52,987 nt of DNA from Mycobacterium attenuatum. Lineage in GTDB: Bacteria > Actinomycetota > Actinomycetes > Mycobacteriales > Mycobacteriaceae. Each line of letters opens with the position of its first letter. Positions within the stretch are counted from its first letter, which is position 1. Location of the stretch: NCBI RefSeq assembly GCF_900566085.1, contig NZ_UPHT01000026.1:1-52987 (forward strand), given 5' to 3'. The notes under the pieces were generated by a model. It was not told the DNA's origin. It did no database searches and saw only the letters and a list, made by a program, of their open reading frames with translations. Positions 1 to 9,508 of the stretch are shown here, one piece after another. The position numbers and the translations under genes were made by a program.

Positions 1-686
1 GACCCGCCCTGACCGAAGAACCAGGCCGATCCCCCAGTGCCACCCGCCCCGCCGTTCTGGCCAGCCATGATGGCGTTGCCACCGGCGCCACCTGCCCCAC
101 CGGCGCCGTACAAAAACCCGCCGCTACCACCATTGCCCCCGGGCGCACCCGGCGCACCCAGCCCACCGTTGCCACCCGAACCGAACAACCCGGCGTCGCC
201 GCCGTTGCCGCCACCGGGATGGGTACCGCCGCCGGATCCGCCATTGCCGCCGTTGCCGAAAAGCAGCCCGCCGGCCGCGCCGTTTTCCCCGGTCCCGGGC
301 GTCCCATTAGCGCCGTCACCGATCAGGGGGCGTCCCAATAGCAGCTGCGTGGGCGCATTGATCACACCCAGTACCTGCTGCTCGAGGACTTGCAGGGGGG
401 AGACGTTAGCGGCTTCAGCAGCCGTATAGGCATTCCCGGCAGCCGTCGCGGCCTGGACGAATTGGCCATGAAACGCCGCCAGCCGCGCGCTCAGCGCCTG
501 ATAGTCCTGGGCGTGCGCAGCAAACAGGGCCGCGATAGCCGCAGAAACCTCGTCGGCGCCCGCGGCCGCCAACGCCGTTGTCGGAGCGGCCGCTGCGGCG
601 TTGGCCGAACCGATGACCGAACCAATGTCAGCCAAATCCGTTGCGGCGGCTGTCACCAGCTGTGGTACGGCAATCACATACGACAC
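1..686 (-). CDS. PE_PGRS family protein, 3' end outside window
   Basis: The minus strand reads a typical PE domain from a GTG start: [20 protein letters not shown], then [20 protein letters not shown] and the PE-end motif [14 protein letters not shown]. From about residue 130 it becomes Gly-Gly-Asn/Ala repeats (PGRS), which continue past the left window edge, so the gene is partial here. Two GTG codons lie side by side (689 and 686). I chose 686 because it gives the canonical M-S-x-V-I-A start, about 9 nt after a GAGGAGG ribosome site. PE_PGRS proteins are surface or secreted proteins exported by ESX-5 in slow-growing mycobacteria; the function of this one is unknown. The gene lies 135 bp downstream of the mgtA-like gene, on the same strand. 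Confidence 0.9.
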   Translation of the reverse strand, partial: MSYVIAVPQLVTAAATDLADIGSVIGSANAAAAAPTTALAAAGADEVSAAIAALFAAHAQDYQALSARLAAFHGQFVQAATAAGNAYTAAEAANVSPLQVLEQQVLGVINAPTQLLLGRPLIGDGANGTPGTGENGAAGGLLFGNGGNGGSGGGTHPGGGNGGDAGLFGSGGNGGLGAPGAPGGNGGSGGFLYGAGGAGGAGGNAIMAGQNGGAGGTGGSAWFFGQGG

Positions 687-821
687 CACGCCGATCCTCC
701 TCGCCGGCCCCGAACACGCCGATGCTATCGCCGTGCCGGGTTGCGCATCGGCAAATTGAGCAACCAGGCGCCCAATGCCGCGACACGAGAAGGACACCGA
801 CCGTCGAAACTGAAGAGTGCC

Positions 822-1973
822 TTAGGCGCGGCGCATTCGCCACACCGAATCACGCGCTCGCGCAGCCGGCGACAGCACCGCTTCGTAGTGGCCCAGCAAC
901 TCGTCGCAGAGCACCGGCCAACCCCGCCCCAGCACGCTGCGCCGGGCCGCGAGTGCATAGCGGTTGCGTTCGCAGACCAGGTGGGCGACTGCGGCCGGCA
1001 ACCGGGCCTCGAACTCGGCGACCGGCAGCAGCAACCCGGTGCGGTAGGGAACAACCAGGTCGCGGGGGCCGCCGGCGTCGGGGGCGATCACCGGCAGCCC
1101 CGACGCCAGCGCTTCCTGCACGACCTGGCAGAACGTCTCGTGTTCGCCGGGATGCACGAAGACGTCCATGCTGGCATATGCCCGCGCGAGCTCGTCACCG
1201 TGCAGAGACCCGGTGAAAAGTGCTGTGGGCATTGCCGATTCGAGTTTGCGGCGGTCGACTCCGGCGCCGACGATGACCAGCCGCACCGCGCCGGAGGCGC
1301 TCAGCGACGCGAGCCGCTCGACATGCTTCTCTGGGGCTAGGCGGCCGACAAAACCGACAATCGGCCTACCGTCGGGCGACCAGTGCCGGCGCAGCGCCTC
1401 GTCGCGGGCGGACGGCACGAACCGCAGCAGGTCGACTCCGCGTGCCCATCGGTGAACTCGCGGAATACCTTGGGCGGCAAGGTCTTCCATGGTTGTCGTA
1501 GACGGCGCGAGGGTACGGTCGGCAAGGCTGTGCAGGTGGCGAAACCAGACCCAGGCGGCCCGTGACGCCAGCGGAATGCCGTAGCTGGCGGCGAACCCCG
1601 GTACGTCGGTCTGGAATACCGCGACCGTGGGCGCACCGAGACGGCGGGCCGCGTGCAACCCCCCATAGCCGAGCAGCGCCGGTGACGCCAGATGCACCAC
1701 GTCCGGGTCGAAGCCGCGCAGCACCCGAAGCATCCGGGGGGTCGGCACACCCAGTGGCAGCGTGGTTACCTTGGGGAACATCCGGGCCGGCACCCGGTGG
1801 ACCCGCAGACCGTCATGCAGCCGGTCGGCGCGCGGCTCGCCGGGCGGGTTGTCCGGGGCGATGACGAGGGCCTCACGACCGGTGCGGCGCAGATGCTCGA
1901 GTATGTGCAGCACCGAGTTGCTGACGCCGTTGACGTTGGGCAGAAATGACTCGGCGATAATCGCAACGCGCAC
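822..1973 (-). CDS. mgtA: GT4 glycosyltransferase, MgtA (GDP-mannose-dependent mannosyltransferase) type
   Basis: A 383-residue GT-B fold glycosyltransferase of family GT4. The N-terminus [20 protein letters not shown] is the usual glycine-loop start of mycobacterial mannosyltransferases. The C-terminal nucleotide-sugar domain shows [16 protein letters not shown] and the E-x7-E motif (ETFCQVVQE) after FVHPGEH. Length and sequence fit M. tuberculosis Rv0557 (MgtA, formerly PimB), which acts on the cytosolic side in mannosylglycolipid and lipomannan/lipoarabinomannan-related synthesis. The start is GTG with no clear ribosome site. In M. tuberculosis this gene is followed by menaquinone genes before htpX. 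Here it runs away from htpX, with a recombinase fragment and a PE pseudogene in between, so the locus is rearranged. Exact substrate is inferred from homology. Confidence 0.85.
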   Translation of the reverse strand: MRVAIIAESFLPNVNGVSNSVLHILEHLRRTGREALVIAPDNPPGEPRADRLHDGLRVHRVPARMFPKVTTLPLGVPTPRMLRVLRGFDPDVVHLASPALLGYGGLHAARRLGAPTVAVFQTDVPGFAASYGIPLASRAAWVWFRHLHSLADRTLAPSTTTMEDLAAQGIPRVHRWARGVDLLRFVPSARDEALRRHWSPDGRPIVGFVGRLAPEKHVERLASLSASGAVRLVIVGAGVDRRKLESAMPTALFTGSLHGDELARAYASMDVFVHPGEHETFCQVVQEALASGLPVIAPDAGGPRDLVVPYRTGLLLPVAEFEARLPAAVAHLVCERNRYALAARRSVLGRGWPVLCDELLGHYEAVLSPAARARDSVWRMRRA

Positions 1974-2094
1974 GCGACCACGGTGTCAGGCCATATTGTC
2001 GGCAAGGTTTCCGACGGGCATACGCGGCGCGAAAACTAGCCGCCAGGATCTTTGGTGATCGTGGTGTCCCACAGTGTCCGTTTCGACGGCGCTG

Positions 2095-2310
2095 AGGCAG
2101 CGGTGCGACCCGCAGGGCGCGGTCTCCTTGCGCTACCGCAACCACAAGATGGGCCGTGATGCGGTGGTACCCATCGACGACGAACTGGCGATGCTGATCC
2201 AGGACCAGCAGGCGCGCACCCGGCAACGGTTCCCCACTACAGGTGTGCTGTTGCCGCGCATCAGCGCCGACCCTGACGGGCGGCTTTCCATTTCCCACTG
2301 CGACTTTCCG
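2095..2310 (+). pseudogene. Tyrosine recombinase/integrase fragment
   Basis: The segment encodes about 70 residues including GAVSLRYRNHKMGRDAVVPI and DDELAMLIQDQQARTRQRFP. This resembles the stretch of a tyrosine-type site-specific recombinase in which a beta-hairpin residue pair is followed by an 'upper limit' helix. The catalytic C-terminal R-H-x-x-R/Y part is absent; downstream the frame turns into Arg/Pro/Ser-rich sequence of non-coding character and stops at 2487. No ribosome site or N-terminal domain is visible. I read it as a remnant of an integrated element between mgtA and htpX. It could instead be a fragment of a mycobacterial transposon recombinase. Confidence 0.45.
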
Positions 2311-2529
2311 CCACCGCCGTCAACCGTGTCCGAGTCGTCCTCTTACCCACGGATGCCGCTGTGCGTCCAAGCCCAAAAAAGAAGATTAGTCAGTCCCGGG
2401 ACCCGGGAGCCGGCGACACTGCACGGCGCGCGGCGATCGCCCCGACCGTCCCGCCCGTCCCGCCCGAAAATTAAGACCACCACATGATCTCAGCAGCCAT
2501 CAAGGAAACGACCGAGGATACGGTGAAAT

Positions 2530-2561
2530 ATTGAAATTGCTTATTGACTGACAATTTCAAT
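2530..2561. repeat. AT-rich inverted repeat
   Basis: ATTGAAATTG (2530-2539) is repeated inverted as CAATTTCAAT (2552-2561) around a 12-nt spacer. The surrounding 60 bases are markedly AT-rich for this genome. It lies about 175 bp upstream of the PE pseudogene start and may be an operator, a promoter hairpin or part of a mobile-element scar. Confidence 0.5.
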
Positions 2562-2735
2562 CGCTTGATGTCGCCAATCGCCCTGTTGGCAGATGGCGGC
2601 GGTGTTTCGGCGCTAGCGCGCCGACGCTGGCTAACCAATACGGCTCGATCACCCAAGTCGAGATCGGATAACCATCCACAGCAGTGCACATCCGTTGCAC
2701 AGCAACGACGTTGGTAGACCCCAGGAGGATCAGCT

Positions 2736-3293
2736 ATGTCATAGGTGAGGATTGCGCCGCACGCTTTGGAATATGCGGCGACCGATTTAGCTGCCATCGG
2801 ATCGGTGTTTAGCGAAGCCAGCGCTGCTGCGGTCATCCCGACCACCGGGCTACTACCCGCCGGCGCTGATGAAGTATCGAGTGCGATGACAGCTTTACTG
2901 ACCGCTCACGGCCTAATCTGGCAGGCCTTGAGCCGCGACTACGAATGGCTGCATCAGCAGTTTGTCGACCTGCCCAACGGCGGTACCGAGAAATACTGGG
3001 CCACCGAGATCGACAACGCCGCCCATGATGCGATCAACACCGCCAACGCCGACAGCGAATGGCTCCTCGGACGTCCGATGATCGGCAACGGCGTCAACGG
3101 ACTCAACGGGACCGGACAAAGCGGCGGCGCCGCCGGCGGGCTGTGGGGCAACGGCGGCGCGGCTGGACTGTTCGGCCACGGTGGGGCCGGCGGCGCCGCC
3201 GGCGGCAATGGCGGTAACGGCGGCCGCGGCGGACTTCTAACCTGGCGGAGATTATCGGCCCCGCGGAACCCAACGGACCCTTCCGGACGTTGA
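2736..3293 (+). pseudogene. PE_PGRS gene with stop at codon 3 and truncated PGRS part
   Basis: An AGGAGG site at 2723-2728 is followed by ATG TCA TAG, so the canonical PE start M-S-[F/Y]-V has an amber stop exactly at codon 3 (2742-2744). The PE domain continues in the same frame after it: ALEYAATDLAAIGSVFSEAS, ADEVSSAMTALLTAHG and LLGRPMIGNGVNG. A GTG at 2745 could restart translation directly after the stop. The Gly-rich part is only about 40 residues and ends in a non-PGRS tail (LTWRRLSAPRN). In another frame the same bases read NLAEIIGPAEPNGPFRTLSQQ up to a stop at 3302-3304, suggesting a second lesion. It is a decayed gene, or at best a weakly translated PE-only product. It lies 48 bp before htpX. 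Confidence 0.7.
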
Positions 3294-3341
3294 GTCAGCA
3301 GTAATCGCTAAGCCGAGGTGTTCGTAGGAGGACACAGACTG

Positions 3342-4202
3342 ATGACCTGGCATCCGCACGCCAACAGGCTGAAGACGTTCCTGTTGTTGGTCGTTATGTC
3401 AGCGATAATCGTGTTCGTCGGCCGGCTGTTCGGCACGACGGCAATGTGGCTGGCGGTTTTGTTCGCCGTGGGCATGAACGTCTACGTCTACTTCAACAGC
3501 GACAAGCTGGCGTTGCGGGCCATGCATGCGCAGCCGGTGTCGGAGCTGCAGGCGCCGGCGATGTACCGGATCGTGCGCGAGCTGGCCACCGCCGCCCATC
3601 AGCCAATGCCGCGGCTGTACATCAGCGACACCGCGGCCCCCAACGCGTTCGCCACCGGCCGTAACCCCCGCAACGCCGCGGTGTGCTGCACCACTGGCAT
3701 CCTGCAGATCCTCAACGAGCGGGAGCTGCGCGCCGTGCTGGGCCATGAGCTGTCGCACGTCTACAACCGCGACATCCTCATCTCCTGCGTGGCCGGCGCG
3801 CTGGCCGGCGTGATCACCGCCCTGGCCAACATGGCCATGTGGATGGGCATGTTCGGCGGCAACCGGGAAAACAGCAATCCTTTTGCGTTGCTTCTGGTTT
3901 CGCTACTGGGCCCGGTCGCCGCGACGGTGGTGCGGTTGGCGGTGTCGCGGTCCCGCGAATACCAGGCCGACGAATCGGGCGCCGTCCTCACCGGCGACCC
4001 GCTGGCCCTTGCGTCGGCGTTGCGCAAGATCTCCGGTGGCGTGCAGATGGCGCCGTTGCCGCCGGAGCCGCAACTGGCCAGCCAGGCGCACCTGATGATC
4101 GCCAACCCCTTCCGGGCGGGCGAGCGGATCGGGTCGCTGTTCTCGACGCATCCGCCGATCGAGGACCGGATCCGCCGCTTGGAGGCGATGGCGCGGGGAT
4201 AA
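3342..4202 (+). CDS. htpX: Protease HtpX homologue
   Basis: A 286-residue membrane zinc metalloprotease (M48B) that degrades misfolded membrane proteins. Two hydrophobic segments lie near residues 13-30 and 33-50. The zinc motif HELSH is at 135-139, with the third ligand in [10 protein letters not shown]. Two more hydrophobic stretches follow the HELSH helix. It ends in the family signature [15 protein letters not shown]. The ATG at 3342 was chosen over an upstream in-frame start because AGGAGG (3326-3331) lies 10 nt before it and [16 protein letters not shown] is the conserved mycobacterial N-terminus. It matches M. tuberculosis Rv0563 nearly residue for residue through most of its length. 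Downstream genes are convergent. Confidence 0.96.
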   Translation: MTWHPHANRLKTFLLLVVMSAIIVFVGRLFGTTAMWLAVLFAVGMNVYVYFNSDKLALRAMHAQPVSELQAPAMYRIVRELATAAHQPMPRLYISDTAAPNAFATGRNPRNAAVCCTTGILQILNERELRAVLGHELSHVYNRDILISCVAGALAGVITALANMAMWMGMFGGNRENSNPFALLLVSLLGPVAATVVRLAVSRSREYQADESGAVLTGDPLALASALRKISGGVQMAPLPPEPQLASQAHLMIANPFRAGERIGSLFSTHPPIEDRIRRLEAMARG

Positions 4203-4718
4203 GGGTTCTCATCGTGATAGCGCCCGCACTATCACCCGGCAGAGCCCTGTTTCCCCGGAAACCCAATTTCGTGTGAGCGCCATGTCTGCCTTCTGAATTG
4301 CTATTTCCGCGGAGAGCCAATTGCGGAGGTGGGTACCATGTGGACCTTTTTGAATACGCTCGCGCGAGCACCATCAGACTCGCCGCCTATTGCTTCGGTG
4401 AGTCCGAAGCGGACCCGGGTGAATGCCGGACCGCGAGCGCCTATGCTGCCAATCCGGCATCAACGGTGTCCCGAATACGACGAACATGGAGGTATCCGCA
4501 TCGACATCCCATATCCGGCGGGGCAGACGCTGTCGATCAGCGCGAGTCTGCCTTGCGCGGGTGCGCCGGGGAGCGCCGGCGCACTGAGCGAACACACTTA
4601 TAGCGCAACCCTTCTGATCACGACCTGACCGGGGCTTTACGTCTGCCTAGCCATTGAGGCTGCCGAATAACGTGTTTCGATGAATCAATGGACAGTTCAG
4701 AAGTTGGGAGGTCGTCAA
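4203..4718. other. Convergent intergenic region without a confident gene
   Basis: Between the 3' ends of htpX and the first SulP gene. A 99-codon open frame (4329-4628, plus strand, containing GGIRIDIPYPAGQTLSI) has no ribosome site, no family that I recognise and a Ser/Pro-rich composition typical of random GC-rich frames. No clear terminator hairpin was found. Confidence 0.5.
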
Positions 4719-6305
4719 TCAGGCGGCGGCGTCGGACGTTTTCTCTTCGATTAGCGGCACCTTTCGAGACGAATGGCCCCTCATAAGGCCGCCATTGACG
4801 TGTACGTTTCCCCCGGTGGCGTGGTGTTGACGCTGCCAGTCCGTAATCGCTTGGTGCGCTGCGTGGTCGAGGTAGTTGACCGCGATGTGAAGTGTGACGG
4901 TGGTGCGTTCCGGGATATCAGCCAGCACCTGCGTCAGACGGGGCAGCGCGAGGAAGGTGCAGGTACCCTCGACGACCACACGCCATTCGTCGCCAATCGG
5001 GTGAGCTTCTATCTTGGCCCGTATCACCCGCCATCCAGTCATCGCGATGGCCAGAACAAGCCCGATCATCACGCCATGCAGGAGATTGAGGAATACGACG
5101 GCGACAATGGTTACCAGGTAGATGGCGAAATCGCCGGTTTTGACGGCGGTTTCGATGTGCGCGGGCTGTAGTAGCTGAATTCCGATGACGATCAGTAGTC
5201 CGGCCAGCGCTGCAGTGGGAATCAGTTCGATGAGTCCTGCGAACGGAAGCGCAAACAGCATCACCCAGAATCCGTGCAAGATCGTCGATGCGCGAGTCTT
5301 GGCGCCTGCCTTGATATTTGCGGACGTGCGGACGATGACGCCGGCGATGGGCAGACCGCCGATCGCTCCCGACACCATGTTCGAGGCGCCCTGCCCGATC
5401 AACTCGCGGTCGAGTTCGGAGCGCGGGCCACTGTGCATCCTGTCCGTCGCGACCGCCGTCAGCAGACTCTGGACACTGGTGATAAGTGTGACCGTGATGA
5501 CCCCGATGGCGACGGCTCCCCAGTTTCCGTGCGGAATTGCCGGCAGTTGCAGTGCATCCAGCAGTGAGCCCTCGAGCGCGATCCGGGATACGTGAAAGGG
5601 AAACGCCACCGAGACGACGGTGACTGCCACGATGGCGACCAACGGACCGGGAACGGCGGCTGCCTTTGCCGGGGCCCAGCGCCAGGCGACCATGATGGTG
5701 ATCACCAGTAGGCCCAGTATCACTCCGGGCTTGTGGGCGCCGAGGATCTGTGCAGGCAGCTCAACGACGTTGTCCCAGGCCGAACTATGGGACTCGCCGC
5801 CGAGCAGCACGTGCGTTTGTTGCAGCGCGATGGTGATCCCGATGCCGGCAAGCATCGCATGCACGACCACAGGCGAGATAGCCAGGGCGGCGCGGGCAAC
5901 ACGACTGAGCCCCAACAATATTTGCATAAACCCTGCGATCACGGTGATGAAACAGGTTAATCCCCAGCCGAATTGAGCGATTAGATCGGCGACCACGACA
6001 GTCAGCCCGGCGGCAGGCCCACTGACCTGTAGCGGTGATCCGCCGATAGCTCCGCCGACGATTCCGCCGACAATCGCGGCAATCAGACCTGCGAGTACCG
6101 GCGCATCGGATGCGATGGCGATGCCCAAAGACAACGGCAGCGCGACCAGGAAGACGACAAGCGAAGACGGCAGGTCGTGGCGGATGACCGATCGAACTCG
6201 ATCGGTTCGTGACTGCGCCACGTGGCGCGAATCGGGTTGGCTGCTCGGGTCAGCCTGATCACTGCGGTCAGGGTACGGCTTGCGGAGGTATTTGATGTGC
6301 CGCAT
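4719..6305 (-). CDS. SulP family inorganic anion transporter (copy 1)
   Basis: A 528-residue inner-membrane SLC26/SulP transporter. After a hydrophilic N-terminus come about ten to twelve membrane segments beginning at SLVVFLVALPLSLGIAIASD, with the family sequence GGSPLQVSGPAAGLTVVV and HAMLAGIGITIALQQTHVLL. The tail (about 425-528) is a short STAS-like domain (LPRLTQVLADIP, NYLDHAAHQAITDWQRQH). It is closest in memory to the transporter half of M. tuberculosis Rv3273, which carries a fused carbonic anhydrase that is missing here. Bicarbonate or sulfate are the likely substrates; this is inference. Start ATG 6305 follows GAGGGAG. A second, very similar gene lies upstream on the same strand, with about 295 bp between them. 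Confidence 0.88.
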   Translation of the reverse strand: MRHIKYLRKPYPDRSDQADPSSQPDSRHVAQSRTDRVRSVIRHDLPSSLVVFLVALPLSLGIAIASDAPVLAGLIAAIVGGIVGGAIGGSPLQVSGPAAGLTVVVADLIAQFGWGLTCFITVIAGFMQILLGLSRVARAALAISPVVVHAMLAGIGITIALQQTHVLLGGESHSSAWDNVVELPAQILGAHKPGVILGLLVITIMVAWRWAPAKAAAVPGPLVAIVAVTVVSVAFPFHVSRIALEGSLLDALQLPAIPHGNWGAVAIGVITVTLITSVQSLLTAVATDRMHSGPRSELDRELIGQGASNMVSGAIGGLPIAGVIVRTSANIKAGAKTRASTILHGFWVMLFALPFAGLIELIPTAALAGLLIVIGIQLLQPAHIETAVKTGDFAIYLVTIVAVVFLNLLHGVMIGLVLAIAMTGWRVIRAKIEAHPIGDEWRVVVEGTCTFLALPRLTQVLADIPERTTVTLHIAVNYLDHAAHQAITDWQRQHHATGGNVHVNGGLMRGHSSRKVPLIEEKTSDAAA

Positions 6306-6325
6306 CGGTAGCTCCCTCGTTTCCG

Positions 6326-6339
6326 CGGGGACGTTCCGA
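6326..6339 (-). promoter_or_regulatory. 14-nt leader element shared by both SulP genes (copy 1)
   Basis: The minus strand reads TCGGAACGTCCCCG, 20 nt upstream of the start codon. The identical 14-mer sits 25 nt upstream of the other SulP gene, and both are preceded by a GGGGC run that could pair with the CCCC. It may be an operator or leader hairpin, or simply conserved from the duplication. Confidence 0.4.
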
Positions 6340-6599
6340 TGATCCCGCCCCGAATTACGTAACGTCGTCGTAAAGTGTTGGTACCCAAGGCAGTTAAATC
6401 GACCCAAACTCCAATGTTTGAGGCAGGCGCCCGTTGGCTACGGAGTTCGACGGTATTTTGCCGGCTGAGCCAGGGTCAACCGCATGCTTTAGCTGCATAG
6501 AGAACGCAAATTTTCTTCGCCGCGCCGATGCTCCCAAGTCCGAATGCATTGGCCTGGCACCAGCCGGCGATAATCCGGGAGTCGCTCTAAACTCGCTCG

Positions 6600-8144
6600 C
6601 TATGGCGCCGTTTCGGGTCCTTCGGCGTCAACGAGGTCGTCCATCGCCCGCCGAGCGCGGTGGCCGGTATGGACGCCACCATGGATGTGCACCACCCCTC
6701 CGGCCGCCTGATGCCGGTGCTGCCAATCGGCAATCGCCTGGTGCGCGGCGTGATCGAGGTAGATCACCGACATGGTGAGATTGACCGTCTTGTCTGTGGG
6801 GAGGGACGCCAACACCTCGGTCAGCCGCGGCAGCGAGAGGAAGGTGGCCGCCCCTTCAACGACCACGTGCCATTCGTCACCGGCGGCCCGGGCGTGGATC
6901 CTGAACCACATCACCCGCCATGCGGTCAGCGCGATGGCCAGGGAGAGTCCGATCAGCACGCCCTGCATGAGATTGAGGAATACGACACCGACGACGGTCA
7001 CCAGATAGACGGCCAGGTCCCCGTTTCGCATGGCGGTTTCGATATGGGCGGGCTGCAGCAGCCTGATCCCGACGAAAACGAGCAGGCCGGCAAGTGCGGC
7101 GGCGGGGATCTGCTGGATCAGCCCGGCAAAAAACAGCGTGAAGACGAGAATCCAGACGCTATGCATGATCGTCGAGGCGCGGCTCTTGGCGCCCGCTTGC
7201 ACATTCGCCGAGCTACGGACGATGGCGGCGGCAATCGGAAGGCCGCCGATCATCCCGGAGGTGATGTTTGCTACGCCCTGTCCGGTCAGCTCGCGGTTGA
7301 AGTTGGTGGGAGCCCCGGGATGCATCCTGTCAATCGACACCGACGCCAGCAGGCTCTCAACGGTGGCGATGAAGGCAACAGTGAGCACGCTGACCGCGAA
7401 GGCTCCCCACCTTCCCTCAGGAAGGGCCGGTAGCTGGAACGCGGCCAGCGGCGACCCGGTGAGTGTGATCCTGGCCAAGTCGAACGGGAACACCACGGAG
7501 ATGGTGGTTGCTACCACGATGGCGACCAGCGGACCTGGAATGGGGGCCAATTTGGCCGGAGCCCAGCGCCAGGCCACCATGATGGCGATCACCAAGACGC
7601 CCAAAAACATTCCGGGCTTGTGCGCGCCGATGATTTGTCCCGGTAGCTGAACCACGTTTTCCCACGATGTGCTGTGCGACTCTCCGCCCAGCAGGACGTG
7701 CGTTTGTTGCAGTGCGATCGTGATGCCGATGCCGGCCAGCATCGCGTGCACGACGACCGGCGAGATCGCCAGTACCGCTCGAGCAATCCGGCTGAGTCCC
7801 AAGATGAGCTGCAGGACACCGGCGGCCACGGTGATCAGGCACGTCGCCCGCCACCCGAACTGGGCGACCAAACCGGCGGTAACAACCATCAACCCGTTCG
7901 CCGGACCGCTCACCGACAACGGCGACCCACCGATGAATCCGAGGACGATTCCTCCGACGACTGCCGAAATCAGGCCCGAGAGCACCGGTGCGTCCGAAGC
8001 GATTGCGATCCCCACCGACAGCGGCAGCGCGATCAAAAAGACCACCAGCGACGAGGGCAGGTCGTGCCGGAGAATGGATTGCAGTCGCGACACTGGCGGG
8101 CCCTTGTCCGGGGCCTGGCTGCGGTGTGGTTCGGTGGGCTGCAT
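6600..8144 (-). CDS. SulP family inorganic anion transporter (copy 2)
   Basis: A 514-residue paralogue of the neighbouring SulP transporter, with the same architecture: SLVVFLIALPLSVGIAIASD, GGSPLSVSGPANGLMVVTAG, HAMLAGIGITIALQQTHVLL and a STAS-like tail with LPRLTEVLASLPTDKTV and IYLDHAAHQAIADWQHRH. The start was set at ATG 8144, 6 nt after AGGGGAA, rather than at an earlier in-frame codon, because it aligns with the start of copy 1. The two proteins appear clearly alike over their full length, so this is a tandem duplication that has since diverged in the N-terminal tail and the last 25 residues. No carbonic anhydrase domain is present. The substrate is unknown; bicarbonate or sulfate are plausible. 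Confidence 0.88.
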   Translation of the reverse strand: MQPTEPHRSQAPDKGPPVSRLQSILRHDLPSSLVVFLIALPLSVGIAIASDAPVLSGLISAVVGGIVLGFIGGSPLSVSGPANGLMVVTAGLVAQFGWRATCLITVAAGVLQLILGLSRIARAVLAISPVVVHAMLAGIGITIALQQTHVLLGGESHSTSWENVVQLPGQIIGAHKPGMFLGVLVIAIMVAWRWAPAKLAPIPGPLVAIVVATTISVVFPFDLARITLTGSPLAAFQLPALPEGRWGAFAVSVLTVAFIATVESLLASVSIDRMHPGAPTNFNRELTGQGVANITSGMIGGLPIAAAIVRSSANVQAGAKSRASTIMHSVWILVFTLFFAGLIQQIPAAALAGLLVFVGIRLLQPAHIETAMRNGDLAVYLVTVVGVVFLNLMQGVLIGLSLAIALTAWRVMWFRIHARAAGDEWHVVVEGAATFLSLPRLTEVLASLPTDKTVNLTMSVIYLDHAAHQAIADWQHRHQAAGGVVHIHGGVHTGHRARRAMDDLVDAEGPETAP

Positions 8145-8169
8145 CGGTAATTCCCCTGTCTGGGCATTG

Positions 8170-8183
8170 CGGGGACGTTCCGA
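8170..8183 (-). promoter_or_regulatory. 14-nt leader element shared by both SulP genes (copy 2)
   Basis: Same 14-mer (TCGGAACGTCCCCG on the minus strand) as at 6326-6339, here 25 nt upstream of the second SulP start codon. Confidence 0.4.
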
Positions 8184-8388
8184 CACCGTGCCCCGCACTA
8201 CCTTGGTCACCTACTCGTAACTCGTTGGCGCACCGGCGAATACATTCGGCTGAAGGCATTCTGCATACGCTCGCCTCTGCACATGACAGTATTCGGGCAG
8301 CTAAACAGGGGTCAAGCTGGCGCGCAGCGCGCATACCGAACGCAGATTTCGGGGAGCGATCGGCGCTGACTATGGAGAACGCCATGCA

Positions 8389-9414
8389 TTAGAACCCTGA
8401 GCCGTGCACCTCGTGACCGGGCTCGTCGAGCATCAGGCCCCGATAGGCCTGTTCGACGGAGGAGCCGTGGTTGATCACGGCGTCGACCTCGCGAGCGATG
8501 GGCATGTTCAGCCCGTATTCGTTGGCGAACTCCATGACCACACTGGCCGCCTTGACGCCCTCGGCTACCTGGTTCATCGACGCGATGATCTCGTCGATGG
8601 GCTTGCCCGCGCCCAGTTGTTCGCCGACGTGCCGGTTACGGCTGCGCTGGCTGGTGCAGGTGACGATCAGGTCGCCGAGGCCGGCCAAACCGGGGAATGT
8701 CTCGGTGTCGCCCCCCATCGCGACACCGAGTTTGGTCATTTCGCGCAACGAGCGGGCGATGACCAGCGCACGAGTGTTCTCACCGATGCCCAGCGAGTAG
8801 CCCATGCCGGCCGCGATGGCGAACACATTCTTAAGCGCCCCGGCCATCTCGACGCCGATGACGTCGTCGGTGGTGTACACGCGGAAGCGCCGGGTCCGGA
8901 AAAATGCGGCCAGCTGCGTGGCCAGATGTTGATCGGGCATGGCCAGCACCGCCGCGGCCGCATAGCCCTCGGCGACTTCGCGGGCGATGTTCGGACCGGC
9001 AAGGATGCCGGCCGGATGGCCGGGCAGGATCTCCTCGATGATCTGCGACATCCGCATGTTGGTGCCCTGCTCGAGGCCTTTGACCAGGGACACCACCGGG
9101 ACCCAGGGCCGCATTTCCTTGCTCAGCTCGGTAAGAACACCCCGGAATCCGTGCGAGGGCACTCCCATCACGACGACGTCGGCGCTGTTGGCGGCTTCGG
9201 CGAAATCGGTGGTGGCCCGCAGGGTCTCGCTGAGCACCACGTCGTTGCCCAGATAGCGGCTATTGCGGTGATTGTCGTTGATGTCGCTTGCGGTCGCCTC
9301 CGAGCGCACCCACTGCAACGTCGGCACTCGCCGTGCACAGATGGACGCCACTGTGGTTCCCCAGGAACCGCCACCGAGGACAACGACTTTGGGTTCGCGC
9401 TTAGCAGCTGACAT
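8389..9414 (-). CDS. gpsA: Glycerol-3-phosphate dehydrogenase [NAD(P)+]
   Basis: A 341-residue cytosolic enzyme that reduces dihydroxyacetone phosphate to sn-glycerol 3-phosphate for phospholipid synthesis. The N-terminal Rossmann loop is VVVLGGGSWGTTVASICARR; the substrate-binding catalytic lysine lies in GALKNVFAIAAGMGYSLGIGENTRA; SRNRHVGEQLGAGK is the usual C-terminal segment. Length equals that of M. tuberculosis GpdA1 (Rv0564c). The ATG at 9414 starts MSAAKREPKVVVLGGGSWG; no good ribosome site precedes it, and the frame is open further upstream, so the N-terminus is the uncertain part. The gene is divergent from the serine protease gene across 168 bp that contain a DosR-like palindrome. 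Confidence 0.93.
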   Translation of the reverse strand: MSAAKREPKVVVLGGGSWGTTVASICARRVPTLQWVRSEATASDINDNHRNSRYLGNDVVLSETLRATTDFAEAANSADVVVMGVPSHGFRGVLTELSKEMRPWVPVVSLVKGLEQGTNMRMSQIIEEILPGHPAGILAGPNIAREVAEGYAAAAVLAMPDQHLATQLAAFFRTRRFRVYTTDDVIGVEMAGALKNVFAIAAGMGYSLGIGENTRALVIARSLREMTKLGVAMGGDTETFPGLAGLGDLIVTCTSQRSRNRHVGEQLGAGKPIDEIIASMNQVAEGVKAASVVMEFANEYGLNMPIAREVDAVINHGSSVEQAYRGLMLDEPGHEVHGSGF

Positions 9415-9508
9415 GGGGGTCAGCCTATTGCGGTGACCGGACATTTCACAGCGGTTGCTCGTCGCCCGCGGCCGCGAGACGAAGTCGAAACCAACGACCT
9501 CAGAGCAT

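Noticed and set aside
4329..4628. 99-codon open frame after htpX
   Set aside because: No ribosome site, no recognised family, and composition like random GC-rich sequence.
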